Shown: piece after piece, positions 29,801-39,616 of the stretch | How the letters are laid out: each line of letters starts with the position of its first letter | Numbering within the stretch: the first letter of the stretch is position 1 | Assembly: GCF_000372725.1 (NCBI RefSeq) | Contig: NW_005196756.1 | Coordinates: 390,719-454,718, forward strand | Source: Emiliania huxleyi CCMP1516 | Taxonomy: Eukaryota; Haptophyta; Isochrysidales; Noelaerhabdaceae | DNA length: 64,000 nucleotides | Reading direction: 5' to 3' | Made by a program: the position numbers and the translations under genes | Notes under the pieces: generated by a model | Told to the model about the DNA's origin: nothing | The model's input: the letters and a program-made list of their open reading frames with translations, nothing else | Database searches by the model: none

Positions 29801-31194
29801 CGAGGGGGCGGCGTCGGGGCGCGTCCTCGCCCCGCAGGCGCCGTCCCCGCTCGACGTCGCCGCGCTCGAGGGCATGGCGCGCCACCCCGTTTCGCCTCCC
29901 CTCTCCCGCATATCTCCCCCATCTCTCCCTCACATCTCCCTCATATCTCCCTCACATCTCTCCCACCTCTCCCTCACATCTCCCTCATATCTCCCTCACA
30001 CCTCCCCCACCTCTCCCTCACATCTCCCTCATATCTCCCTCACATCTCCCTCATATCTCCCTCATATCTCCCCCAAGGTGCCGGAGAGCACGAGCCGAAG
30101 GGGGCTCACGTGCGGTTTCCGAGCAGGTGCGCCGGCTTCTGTCCGAGTCGATCCAGCCTGTGAGCGAGCGCCTGGCCAGCATCGAACAGAAGGCCAGCCT
30201 CGCTTCGGAGCAGCAGCTGGCCACACTCTCTGGAATGATCGAGTCGATCCGCACGGCGCCACCGCCGGTCCCCGTCGCTCGCTCACGCCTTGGCCTCCTC
30301 ACCTGGTCTTGGCCCCACACTCAGGCACAAGCGGCGGTCACGGCGCGGGAGACGTCGCTCGGCGAGAAGGAGAGCGCAGCGGCGGCGGCGGCGGCGGCCA
30401 CCTCCGAGCGCGGCAAAGCTCTCGACGCGCGCGAGCGCGAGGTTTCGGTTCGGGAGGCTGCTGCTAAGCAGCGCGAGGACGCGGTGCACCGGCAGGCCCA
30501 GATGATGGCGAGCACTTGCTCACCGGAGGCCGCTAGTGTGAACAGCGTCTCTTCACACCTCTAGCTGTGAACAGGTGAGCGAGCAGGAGCTCCTGCAGGT
30601 GGCGGCGCGCGACGCGCAGGCGCGCCACGAAGCGCTGGCGAGCAAATTCGCCGTCCTGGAGGAGCGCGTCAAGGATGCGGAGGAGCGTAGCCTAAAACTG
30701 GAGGCGGAGGCGGCCGATGCGGGCAGGGAGGCTGAGGAGAGCAAGGCGGAGGTCAAGCGTCTGGAGGTGGAGGCGCGCCGGCGCGAGCAGCTCGCATCGC
30801 GGGTTGCTGGTGCGCTCGCGGTGGAGGAGAGTGGCGGCCCCGCGCACGCTGCTGGCGCGGGCGTTTCCTCCCGCGAGTGCCGCCGCGGGATCCGCGGGTC
30901 TGTTGTGACTTGGTCGGCCTTTGCTCAATAGGCACTCCGCTCCGACCAGCCTCGATGGGCTGGACCTCGATGCGGCTGGGCGGGCAGGCGACGCCGAAGG
31001 CGGGGACAGACGGGACCAGGGCGGCGGAAACGGCGCGCCGCGCGCAGGCGGCAGCGCTCAGCGGTCGGCTCGCACTCTCCTCGCCCGCTCCAGACGTGCT
31101 CGACGCGATCGCGCCAACGGCGAGCGCCGCAAACAATGTCGGCACGCCCGCATTCTCGCCGGGAGGATTGTTCGGTTTCCCGCGACGCAAGTGA
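26886..31194 (+). CDS. FG-repeat / LRR / acidic / ankyrin / coiled-coil protein (8 exons), nucleoporin- or RanGAP-like
   Basis: Model join(26886..27383, 27414..27605, 27955..28281, 28518..29876, 30127..30273, 30325..30507, 30575..30830, 30932..31194), about 1074 aa. Exon 1 is an FG domain (FSFGG, PFGGGG, VFGGS). Exons 2-3 code for RNI-type leucine-rich repeats (SLEVLDLRNNDMDD); exon 4 begins with an Asp/Glu tract, then about three ankyrin repeats and a second FG-like segment (AFGAPAAGAKGLFG). The rest is coiled coil and ends GLFGFP. RNI-LRRs followed by an acidic tail is the plan of RanGAP; adding FG repeats would put it at the nuclear pore. This is inference. Intron 1 is only 30 nt (or 42 with an alternative donor). 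Introns 2, 4 and 6 use GC donors; introns 2 and 6 hold introner-like repeats. The end of exon 4 (29876 or 29888), the 51-nt in-frame intron 5 and the last exon's frame are the least certain points. Confidence 0.7.
27615..27770 (+). mobile_element. Introner-like element, family A, in the LRR exon junction
   Basis: Begins CCTAGACGCGGAACACG and contains CGTGTATTCACGCGGTGCTCTG and CCCGCCCTGATGTTGGTGTG, matching the copy at 42.6-42.9 kb. Its 3' end has been overrun by a (CCRCCN) repeat, which now supplies the CTGCAG acceptor at 27954. Flanking 9-mers GCACTCGCA (27606-27614) and GCGCTCGAG (27955-27963) remain similar. Splicing at them joins GST to ALEVLDFTN, restoring an LRR. Confidence 0.75.
30535..30574 (+). 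mobile_element. Introner-like repeat, family C
   Basis: A core running from GTGTGAACAG through TCTTCACACC to CTGTGAACAG occupies most of a 67-nt GC-AG intron, and its last AG is the acceptor. The same core is nested in the family-A copy at 12.1 kb, and a variant occurs three times in the tandem repeat at 25.1-25.6 kb. Confidence 0.6.
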
Positions 31195-31441
31195 CGCGCT
31201 CCGCTCCGCCGACACACCATTTCGATGCGCGCGCCCGCGGCGCCGCGGTTCGCGCAGTCCACAGAGCCAGAGGCGCACAATGAGAATGAGGATTGATGAA
31301 GGGGTAACGTGGAACTTTTGGGGCCGCGGGGGGCGGCCTCTTTCCACTTTCAGTCCTGAATCTATCAAACATCTCGAATAAAGAAATTAGCCCCGGCCTC
31401 AGGTTCTTTTAAGCAAACTCGCAGACTCTGGCCGGCGCCCT

Positions 31442-31993
31442 GTGGGGCCTGGGCCACACGGCGACGAGCAGGAGCAGCTGCTGCCCAAGAAGGTCGAGGC
31501 CTTGGCTGGGCGGCGCGTCGTCGCCGTGTCGGCAGGAGACTTCCACAGCCTCGCCATCACCGCCGACGGTGCCGTCTGGAGCTGGGGCGGTGGAGCCGAT
31601 GGCCGGTTGGGCCACGGCGACGAGCAGAACCAGCTGCTGCCGAAGAAAGCCGAGGCTTTGGCTGGCCTGCGCGTCGTCGCTGTGTCGGCTGGAGACTGCC
31701 ACAGCCTCGCTCTCACCGCCGGCGGCCATGTCTGGAGCTGGGGTCGTGGGAGCGAGGGCCAGTTGGGCCACGGCGACCAGCAGGACGAGCCGCTGCCAAA
31801 GAAGATGGAGGTGTGGGCGAGCCAGCCGAGCACGCCCTTCTCCTCTGACGGGGAGGGCAGCGACGAGGGGAGCGACGAGGGGAGCGACGAGGGGAGCGGC
31901 GAGGGGAGCGACGAGGGGAGCGACGACGAGGGCAGCAACGACGAGGGCAGCGACGACGAGGGCAGCGAGGAGGAGAGCGAGGAGGACGAGTAG
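31442..31993 (+). pseudogene. 5'-truncated RCC1-repeat gene with acidic Ser/Asp/Glu tail
   Basis: About two and a half RCC1 repeats are open (AVWSWGGGADGRLGHGDEQ, HVWSWGRGSEGQLGHGDQQ), ending LPKKMEVWAS like the C-terminus of the intact paralogue at 54.1 kb. A long (S-D-E-G) tail follows. The first repeat is cut (GPGPHGDEQ instead of GxLGHGDEQ), no F-box precedes it, and no ATG opens the frame before the last repeat. A 3' fragment of an F-box/RCC1 gene is the simplest reading; an unseen upstream exon would make it live. Confidence 0.65.
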
Positions 31994-32843
31994 TCGTGAG
32001 AGCAAGGGAGAGCTCGGGGAGCGGCCGAGAACGCGGTGACCGCGGCGCGACCGGTGTGGCGTGGGCTCCTTCCCGGGTCGCTCGTGTGAGTCGCTCTCGG
32101 GGGCAGTGTGTGTGTCGGCTGTCGGAGTCGCGAGTGCGCGCGTGTGTGGGTTCGAGACCGCGCGCGCGCGCGCGCGCGCGCACACGCGCGACACGCGGTG
32201 TGCATCGCCATCACGCATCAGTGAACGGCCCACCTGCATGTCGATGTGCCATGTCGTACTTTCTGAAACCGACTTCATCACATAAAAAAAATTGTTCCAG
32301 TCTTAGCAAGCAAAAGGGAGCACACACGACTTAGCAAGTCCGCACTAGCGACTGCCACTCGCCTAACCATGCCTCGTCACAAGTGCTCTCCCAATCGCGT
32401 ACAGGCACACACACTCCGCCTGTTCTCACCCAAACACTCTATCACACCCTTGCCTCCCTGCCAGAGCGAGCTAGATTCTCCCCGCCTCCCTCCCGCCTCT
32501 GCCGCGCGCCTTCTATGGACGTCAAGTGCAGCACCTAGGGGGAGAGAGGGGGTTTGCCCTGGTAGGGAGGTGGCGAGGCCGCGCACTGCAAACCCAGTGT
32601 GAGGAGTGGGGGAGCTGGGACAGGGCGTGTGCGCCTCTGATCTGTCATGGTCTAGGTATTTTTCGGGTAAACCTGGACTTTTGCAGGTATACCCGGTTTT
32701 ACCCCTGAGTTGGCCTTGCGGTGTCGTCTAAGTTCATGGCCCCCGACCATACAGCGTCTAAGTTTGAGCCCGGCTCCGTGCGGGGGCTAAGTTGAGCGCT
32801 CGCTCGCTGCAGAGGCTAAGTGTAGAGCGACCCTCTAGCCCTA
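31994..32843. other. Intergenic with (GC)n and acidic-gene tail debris
   Basis: Non-coding. An alternating (CG)n run lies at about 32158-32182. Words of the type AGGTATACCCGG / GTAAACCTGG at 32660-32700 recall those at 40.43-40.50 kb. No genes recognised. Confidence 0.5.
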
Positions 32844-33917
32844 CTACCCAACCATTTCGAACCCTAGCCGCCCGCTCACCGCATCCCAAATCGCTCCCTT
32901 CCCCTCGTCGCCCAACTTGTTGTACTCGAGGTTGATGCTTTTCAGCACCCCGTTGACGCGAAGAGCGGAGGCCAGCGCAGTGGCGCCCTCGTCGCCGACG
33001 TTGTTGCCCATGAGCTCGAGGTTGGTCAGCACCCCATTGCAGCGCAGCGCCTCGGCGATCGCGACGCCGCCCTCGGGGCCGATACTGTTCCAGCCGATGT
33101 CGAGCTCGGTCAACACCCCGTTGACGCGAAGAACGGATGCTAGCGCCTTGGCACCCTCGTCGCCGATGTTGTAGTTCTGGCCGAGGTTGAGGTTGGTCAA
33201 TACCCCGTTGCCCCGCAGCGCCTCGCCGAGGGCGGCGGCGCCCTCGTTGCCGATGCCGTTGTAGCGGAGGTTGAGGGTGGTCAGCACCCCGTTGACGCGA
33301 AGGGCGTCGGCGATCACGGTGGCACCCGTGGGGCCGATCTGGTTCCAGGAGATGTCTAGCTCAGTCACCACCCCGTTGCCGCGCAGCGCTTCCGCGATCG
33401 CAGCGGCGCCCTGGTCGCGGATCTGGTTGTTGGCGAGGTTGAGGGTGGTCAGCACCCCGTTGACCTTGAGGGCGTCCGCGAGCGCAACGATGCCGGACGC
33501 ATCGTACTCACCATCACCGTCCTCGTCAATGCCGCATATCTCGTTGCCGCTCAGGTCGAGGGTGGTCAGCACCGCGTTGCCGCGTAGCGCCTCCGCGATC
33601 GCGGCTACGCCCTCCGCGCCGATGTTGTTGTGCGGGAGCGCGAGGGTGGTCAGCACCTCGTTGCGCTCGAGTCCGCCTCTGATCCGAGCAGCGCCCTTCA
33701 TGCCGATTTTGTCTGCCGCATCCCGCCACTTCGTGTTTATCCTTGAAACGGCGTTTGCCACCAGCGGGGTGGCGAGGTCCTTGAAGCGGCTGCTGCATCG
33801 TTTGAGGGCGACGGCGGAAGCCAGGTCAGACTCGGCAAGCCGACTGGCAATCTTCCGCAACAGGTCGTCATTGAGATCTGCAAGGCAAGGAGGCTCGGCA
33901 TCTAGCTCGGCGTCCAT
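32844..33917 (-). CDS. F-box-like / RNI-type leucine-rich-repeat protein
   Basis: 357 aa, one exon. Residues about 10-55 resemble an F-box-like helix set (LADLNDDLLRKIASRLAESD ... RFKDLATPLV). From about residue 80 on there are around nine 28-residue RNI-type repeats (GNGVLTTLNLRYNGIGNEGA). This repeat type is known from ribonuclease inhibitor, RanGAP and NLR sensors and serves protein binding. With an F-box it would select substrates for an SCF ubiquitin ligase (inference). The ATG at 33917 is used; the frame before it opens with GTG only. A close paralogue lies at 38257-39024 on the opposite strand; both end in DEGKGAI-DAVSGR-GF. One repeat contains an extra acidic insert (DEDGDGEYD). Confidence 0.85.
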   Translation of the reverse strand: MDAELDAEPPCLADLNDDLLRKIASRLAESDLASAVALKRCSSRFKDLATPLVANAVSRINTKWRDAADKIGMKGAARIRGGLERNEVLTTLALPHNNIGAEGVAAIAEALRGNAVLTTLDLSGNEICGIDEDGDGEYDASGIVALADALKVNGVLTTLNLANNQIRDQGAAAIAEALRGNGVVTELDISWNQIGPTGATVIADALRVNGVLTTLNLRYNGIGNEGAAALGEALRGNGVLTNLNLGQNYNIGDEGAKALASVLRVNGVLTELDIGWNSIGPEGGVAIAEALRCNGVLTNLELMGNNVGDEGATALASALRVNGVLKSINLEYNKLGDEGKGAIWDAVSGRLGFEMVG

Positions 33918-33998
33918 GGATGCGCGTCGGCGGGCACATCTACACACGACACACCGCGGGGCACCCCCGCCGAAAGCCGAAATGGCAGTCCCTCGCCG

Positions 33999-34210
33999 AT
34001 TAAAACTCCTGGGCTCTCAATGCCTAGCCCGCCGTTCTGTCAGCCGCGGCCCGCATGTCCAGACAGTGCGGGCCTCGACGCCACACTAGGTCCATTGGGT
34101 TGAAGCCTGGCTTGTCTCGAAGGTGAGGTATAGAGGGTCACATGGGGAATGCGAACTCGTCATGATGCGCGGCGACGGCGGCGTCGATATCTATCGACGC
34201 CGCCGCCCCG
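33999..34210 (+). repeat. 210-bp direct repeat, left copy
   Basis: Starts ATTAAAACTCCTGGGCTCTC and ends in a near-perfect palindrome, GGCGGCGTCGATA-TC-TATCGACGCCGCC. An almost identical copy lies at 36454-36664. Between them sit the hairpin-rich array and about 1 kb of other DNA. No target-site duplication was found at the outer borders. Confidence 0.85.
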
Positions 34211-34480
34211 CGCTCCAAAACGGTCGCGTACGCATATGCGCACAACTGGGTACGTGGGCTCCCGCATTGGATTTGGGTCAGGCCACTGTCAAAGGTCCCT
34301 CTCCACTCCTCCTTGCACCACTGAAGCATATGCAGCTGATGTGAGCAAGGTCGCCTAAGCGGCCCCCCTCGCTGTGGGTTGCCGTAGTTGGGCCATGCCA
34401 CGCGTTGTGGCGAAGATAGCCGGGCCGTCTTCGGGCCCGGCCCTAACAGTACGACGCATACGCGCCGCGACCGCTTCAAG

Positions 34481-35990
34481 TGTCACCGCCGCCGCAAGGC
34501 GGACGGCGCCCACCGCCAAGCCAACAGCAGTGGCGAGGGCGGCGGAAAGGTGGATTCGAGCCGCCCGCACGCTCGTGCGGTCGGGAGGATCGTGTAGAGC
34601 ACGCCGTGCGCAAGCACAGGTGCGCGTTTGAAGCATTCGAGTCGCAGCAGCGAAGGCTGCTGCTTACTGGTTTGTGGCACGCCACGCATCTCGCGCGGTG
34701 AGTGCTGAGATACGCCCCGAGCACGATCGCCGGGGCGGCTGCATGACTAGAACGACCCGTGCCGTGGCACAGGTCGAGTAGAGAGGGCCGCACACGCGTC
34801 CTTGCGGGCGGCCCGTTGCGAAGAATCGAGCACACCGAAGCGAGGTGTGCTCGTGTTGCAAGTGTCGCCGCCGCCGCAAGGCGGACGGCGCCCACCGCCA
34901 AGCCAGCAGTGGCGAGGGCGGGGGAAGGGTGGATTCGAGCCGCCCGCACGCTCGTGCGGTCGGGAGGCTCGTGTAGAGCACGCCGTGCGCAAGCACAGGT
35001 GCGCATTTGAAGCATTCGAGTCGCAGCAGCGAAAGCTGCTGCTTACTGGTTTGTGGCACGCCACGCATCTCGCGCGGTGAGTGCTGAGATACGCCCGAGC
35101 ACGATCGCCGGGGCGGCTGCATGACTAGAACGACCCGTGCCGTGGCACAGGTCGAGTAGAGAGGGCCGCACGCGCGTCCTTGCGGGCGGCCCGTTGTGAA
35201 GGATCGAGCACACCGAAGCGAGGTGTGCTCGTGTTGCAAGTGTCACCGCCGCCGCAAGGCGGACGGCGCCCACCGCCAAGCCAGCAGTCGCTAGGGCGGG
35301 GGAAGGGTGGATTCGAGCCGCCCGCACGCTCGTGCGGTCGGGAGGCTCGTGTAGAGCACGCCGTGCGCAAGCACAGGTGCGCGTTTGAAGCATTCGAGTC
35401 GCAGCAGCGAAAGCTGCTGCTTACTGGTTTGTGGCACGCCACGCATCTCGCGCGGTGAGTGCTGAGATACGCCCCGAGCACGATCGCCGGGGCGGCTGCA
35501 TGACTAGAACGACCCGTGCCGTGGCACAGGTCGAGCAGAGAGGGCCGCACACGCGTCCTTGCGGGCGGCCCGTTGTGAAGGATCGAGCACACCGAAGCGA
35601 GGTGTGCTCGTGTTGCAAGTGTCGCCGCCGCCGCAAGGCGGACGGCGCCCACCGCCAAGCCAGCAGTCGCTAGGGCGGGGGAAGGGTGGATTCGAGCCGC
35701 CCGCACGCTCGTGCGGTCGGGAGGCTCGTGTAGAGCACGCCGTGCGCGAGCACAGGTGCGCGTTTGAAGCATTCGAGTCGCAGCAGCGAAGGCTGCTGCT
35801 TACTGGTTTGTGGCACGCCACGCATCTCGCGCGGTGAGTGCTGAGATACGCCCCGAGCACGATCGCCGGGGCGGCTGCATGACTAGAGCGACCCGTGCCG
35901 TGGCACAGGTCGAGTAGATAGGGCCGCACACGCGTCCTTGCGGGCGGCCCGTTGCGAAGAATCGAGCACACCGAAGCGAGGTGTGCTCGT
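34481..35990 (+). repeat. Tandem array of four 379-bp hairpin-rich units
   Basis: Four head-to-tail units begin near 34481, 34863, 35241 and 35620 (periods 382, 378, 379); a fifth is cut at about 35990. Each unit can form at least five strong hairpins: CCGCC-GCAA-GGCGG and GCAGCAGC-GAAA-GCTGCTGC (both with GNRA-type loops; loop GAAG in two units), CCGCAC-GCTC-GTGCGG, GCACACC-GAAGCGA-GGTGTGC, and GTGCC/GGCAC. Pol III B-box-like GATTCGAGCC words are present. Whether it is transcribed is unknown. Long frames across it are by-products of the composition. Confidence 0.85.
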
Positions 35991-36453
35991 GTCGCCGCCA
36001 CCGCTGCACGCGGGCTGGACTATCGCCTGCAGGATGAGGCTAGAAGAGGCGTAGTTCCCCGCGTAGAGCACATAGCAAAAGGACTCCCAAACCAAGCAAA
36101 GTCAGTTGCTCCATTCGGATGACGCATCAGAACTGAGAAATTTCCGTTGACAGAGAGCTGCTCGGTGTGACGACGTGTGGTGTCCATCCCAAATGCGCCA
36201 CTGGCGCACCGTTGGGCGGGGGGGAGGTCAAAGCGAGTCGCCCAGGCTCCCTGCTGGGCGGCTCGCGTCAGTGTTTGTAACGGTTCGAAGAAGCTCTTTG
36301 TTCACGGTTCCACCGTGAACAGGAGATTGGTCGAGGCTATGCACAAGCGATGCGCGTAGACTCCGTGTGGCTCTGGGCTGCAGCCTGTTGGAGAGCCGAG
36401 TCGCTTTAATAGCACGGCCGGGCACGGTCGTACCTCGCGTGCCCTCTGTGCGA

Positions 36454-36664
36454 ATTAAAACTCCTGGGCTCTCAATGCCTAGCCCGCCGTTCTGTCAGCC
36501 GCGGCCCGCATGTCCAGACAGTGCGGGCCTCGACGCCACACTAGGTCCATTGGGTTGAAGCCTGGCTTGTCTCGAAGGTGAGGTATAGAGGGTCACATGG
36601 GGAATGCGAACTCGTCATGATGCGCGGCGACGGCGGCGTCGATATCTATCGACGCCGCCGCCCC
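36454..36664 (+). repeat. 210-bp direct repeat, right copy
   Basis: Near-identical to 33999-34210, including the terminal palindrome. It ends 40 bp downstream of the stop of the minus-strand gene at 36705, so its palindrome could act in 3'-end formation there. That is inference. Confidence 0.85.
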
Positions 36665-36704
36665 ACTCTGTCTTCCTTCTCGGAAAGTTCGCGAGACCGA
36701 GTCC

Positions 36705-37646
36705 TTAGACTCGCTCGCGCGGCGCGCATTGACATATATTGACTGTGCGCATCCCCATGTCGAGCACAGCTCGAAGTGCCGCCTGGCCTCTTCTTGAGTG
36801 CACAGACGATTTGTGGTCATCCCGACTACGGAATAACACGTGTTCTGTCGCCCCATTCCGGAGGAATGCCGACAGGAGTGATTTGATACTTGTGCAATCC
36901 GTCGCCGCCCCAGCAACCTCCACCTGGTCTGTTGACGAGGCGTCCACCGCTGCTGCGCCGGCCGGGAAGGGAAGCATCGGCTGCTTTGCGTCGTGGAAGC
37001 GCGAGAAGGCAAACTCCGTCGCCAGCGGACCCGGGAGCTCGTACATGGCCGCGTTGCCCTCGATTGCGCCCTCCGCCATCGCCGACGTGCGGAAGCGCCC
37101 CTCTGAGGGGTAGAGGTCGCGTTTCCCGTCCCGCGCCGTACGCCAAGCAAAGGACTGCCCGACCAGGCCGTGGGTCTGGGCCAGCGCCGCCTCGTCCCCG
37201 TGCGCGTGCAGCGACACGTCGAGCCGGTGCCTCGGGCCACTTATATGACCCCATACTGGCGCGGCGGCCACCTTGATCACCCATCCTGGGACCCGGAACC
37301 TTGCGCTCGAGAACCTGACGAGAATCTCCATCTCCTCGCACTTCTTGTACCCGCCCGTGCCGAGGAAGAACTGGCCGCGGTCGCCGCACGTGCCGTTGAT
37401 CATGTTGGGTCCCGTCGTGAACTCGTTCAGCTCGGAGGTCCAAAAGCTTGCCGTCGCCAGCTTGTGCTTCTCCCCGCCAACCAGCGCCACGGCGTGCAGC
37501 TCCGTCGGACTGGACACCAACGCGGTATGGGTGGACGCTAGACAGTAAGTAAGTAAGGGGATTGCTAAGTAAGACCTAACTAAGTCCCGAGAACAATTTT
37601 CTTGCTTCTGCCGGCACGTCGTGGTGACGATGATGGCGAGGAGCAT
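36705..37646 (-). CDS. Secreted or surface protein with HG-x-x-GQ / GAIEG motif region
   Basis: 313 aa from the ATG at 37646. Residues 1-10 (MLLAIIVTTTC) are hydrophobic and followed by a second hydrophobic patch, consistent with a signal peptide or anchor. The centre has the conserved-looking series LDVSLHAHGDE, THGLVGQSF, TSAMAEGAIEG and FAFSRFH. The HGLVGQ and dYP...F.TSA parts recall the plant root-cap/LEA-like domain and algal cell-surface proteins, but I cannot name the family with confidence. Upstream in-frame codons without ATG run to 37826. A stretch with TTACTTACTTACTG repeats at 37545-37565 near residues 30-35 could be an unrecognised intron that happens to be open. Confidence 0.6.
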   Translation of the reverse strand: MLLAIIVTTTCRQKQENCSRDLVRSYLAIPLLTYCLASTHTALVSSPTELHAVALVGGEKHKLATASFWTSELNEFTTGPNMINGTCGDRGQFFLGTGGYKKCEEMEILVRFSSARFRVPGWVIKVAAAPVWGHISGPRHRLDVSLHAHGDEAALAQTHGLVGQSFAWRTARDGKRDLYPSEGRFRTSAMAEGAIEGNAAMYELPGPLATEFAFSRFHDAKQPMLPFPAGAAAVDASSTDQVEVAGAATDCTSIKSLLSAFLRNGATEHVLFRSRDDHKSSVHSRRGQAALRAVLDMGMRTVNICQCAPRERV

Positions 37647-37854
37647 CACGGTGGAGAGGAGCTCGTCCCGGCGCTGCTTGGGCTCGCTCGAGTTAGCGGT
37701 CTTGGCACGGCACGGCACCTCGGTTTTATTCTTAAAGAAAGAAAGAATCTTACAATGAAACTCCCTCGCAAAGAAAGAAAACGGACAACCCAAGGGAGGG
37801 ATGGGAGGACGGCACGCCGCCACCACACAGGGATTTTAAGGAGAGGGGTGTGAT

Positions 37855-38075
37855 GCGCTAGCCGTCGCCCACCCTTGGGCGTCCGCCTCTTCCTATCTCT
37901 CTTCGCAGTCTCTCGCCGATTCTCGCTCGCTGCAACCTTCATGCCACCTCGCGGTCGTCCCACTCTCGTCGTTCTTTCCCTTGTCACTTCTTCCTCTGTC
38001 GCGTCGCTCTCCTCTGCCTCGTTCTGCGACGCCGCCGCCGCCTGCCGGTTCCTTGTTCTCGCGGCTTCTTGCGCC
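37855..38075 (+). repeat. 220-bp direct repeat flanking LRR gene, left copy
   Basis: Begins GCGCTAGCCGTCGCCCACCC and continues through a CT/CG-rich segment. A diverged copy (mostly identical words, several substitutions) is at 39617-39835, on the other side of the LRR gene and its fragment. Confidence 0.75.
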
Positions 38076-38256
38076 GGCGGTTTTTTTCTTGTATGAGGTG
38101 AGCCTGTGTGTGTGCCAGTCCGCGCCAGTCTGCGCCCTTGTCGTGCCAGTGTGCTGTGAGAGAGGCTTGTATCTTAAGAATTCTTGTATGAGGGTTGTTT
38201 CATAGTGCGCATGCTCAGCACTTACATCCTTGGCCGCTCCGCAGACGCCTCCTCTG

Positions 38257-39024
38257 ATGCTGACTCGCATCGGGGATCTCGATGACGAGGTGCTGCTTGA
38301 GATGATAGCGAAACCGCTGGCCGAGTCTGACATCGCTTCCGCTGTCGCCTTCAAACGATGCAGCAGACGCTTCAAGAATCTCGCCACCAAACCGGTCGCA
38401 GACGCTGTGAAAAGGACAAACGAGAACTGGCGGGCTGCGGCAGCCAGCATCGGCGGCCCAGGCGCTGCAAAGATCAGAGGCGAGCTCGGGCGCAACGAGG
38501 TGCTGAAAACACTCGACCTCTCCGGCAAGAAGATCGACGACGAGGGCGCCGCTGCAATCGCTGGGGCGCTGCGGGGCAACGCGGTGCTGAAAACCCTCAA
38601 CCTCCGCTACAACAAAATCGGCTCCGAGGGTGCTGCCGCGATCGGCGAGGCGCTGCGCGGCAACGGGGTGCTGAAAACGCTAAATCTCTCCCTCAACTAC
38701 ATCGGCGTCGAGGGCGCAAAGGCGATCGGCGCGGCTCTGCGTGGCAACGGGGTGTTGATCGAGTTGCGGCTTGACCTGAACCAGATCGGTGACGAGGGCG
38801 CCAAGGCGCTGGCCTCCGCTCTGCGCGTCAACGCGGTGCTGACCACCCTCGACATCTCCGCCAACGAGATCGGTCCCGAGGGCGGCAAGGCGATCGCAGA
38901 GGCGCTGCGCGGCAACGGGGTGCTGAACAACATCGACCTCCGCTTCAACGCTTTGGGCGACGAGGGGAAGGGAGCGATTCGAGATGCGGTGAGCGGGCGG
39001 GAAGGGTTCAAGCTCCAGATGTGA
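38257..39024 (+). CDS. F-box-like / RNI-type leucine-rich-repeat protein, paralogue 2
   Basis: 255 aa, one exon. N-terminal F-box-like helices (IGDLDDEVLLEMIAKPLAES ... RFKNLATKPV) are followed by about six 28-residue repeats (LKTLNLRYNKIGSEGAAAIG) and the DEGKGAIRDAVSGREGF ending shared with the gene at 32.8 kb. It has three repeats fewer than that paralogue. The ATG at 38257 follows a CCGCAG that could be a splice acceptor, so a short 5' exon is possible. The gene and its downstream fragment are enclosed by 220-bp direct repeats, which suggests it moved or duplicated as a unit. Confidence 0.85.
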   Translation: MLTRIGDLDDEVLLEMIAKPLAESDIASAVAFKRCSRRFKNLATKPVADAVKRTNENWRAAAASIGGPGAAKIRGELGRNEVLKTLDLSGKKIDDEGAAAIAGALRGNAVLKTLNLRYNKIGSEGAAAIGEALRGNGVLKTLNLSLNYIGVEGAKAIGAALRGNGVLIELRLDLNQIGDEGAKALASALRVNAVLTTLDISANEIGPEGGKAIAEALRGNGVLNNIDLRFNALGDEGKGAIRDAVSGREGFKLQM

Positions 39025-39132
39025 GTGGGCTCTGAGAGTGGAGATGGTGTAGACGTGCATGGGATTAGAGTGGGTTGTCTTGAAGAGCTTGAGTTGCGGC
39101 GGGAGCGTGATTTCTTTTTCCCGTTTTTTCAG

Positions 39133-39397
39133 CACGGCGGGGTGCTGACCAAGCTCGTGCTACATCGAGGGCGCCGCTGCGCTGGCCTCCGCTCTTCGCG
39201 TCAACGAGGTGCTGACCACCCTCAAGCTCGTCGACAACAACATCGGCGACGAGGGCGCCGTTGCGCTGGCCTCCGCTCTTCGCGTCAACGGGGTGCTGAC
39301 CATCCTCAATCTTCGCGACAACGATTTGGGTGACGAGGGGGAGGGAGTGATTCGGGATGCGGTGAGCGGGCGGGTAGGGTTCGAGCTCGAGATGTGA
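39133..39397 (+). pseudogene. LRR gene 3' fragment
   Basis: Two leucine-rich repeats (LKLVDNNIGDEGAVALASAL, LNLRDNDLGDEGEG) and the family ending IRDAVSGRVGFELEM* follow a frame-broken first repeat. It is a tandem tail duplicate of the gene just upstream and has no F-box part. Confidence 0.75.
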
Positions 39398-39616
39398 CTG
39401 TGAATTCTGAGAGTGGACGGTGCAGGGGGACGTGCATGAATTAGTCTGGGGTTGTGTCTTCTTGATGGCGCATTACAGGCGAATCTGGTGGTGACGAGAT
39501 GTGGTTGGCGCCATGTGGTCGTTTGACGTTATGACTTATGTATCTTTAGAAGCTGTTAGAGAGACAGTTGGCTGGCCGCCAGAGCTGCCGTGGGGCCCAA
39601 AAATCGCATCTGTGGT

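Noticed and set aside
34481-35990. Conserved minus-strand protein frames repeated in each 379-bp unit
   Set aside because: The composition is dictated by GC-rich hairpins; frames end or shift between units, and no domain is present.
34481-35990. CRISPR array
   Set aside because: Units are 379 bp without spacers, in a eukaryotic gene context.
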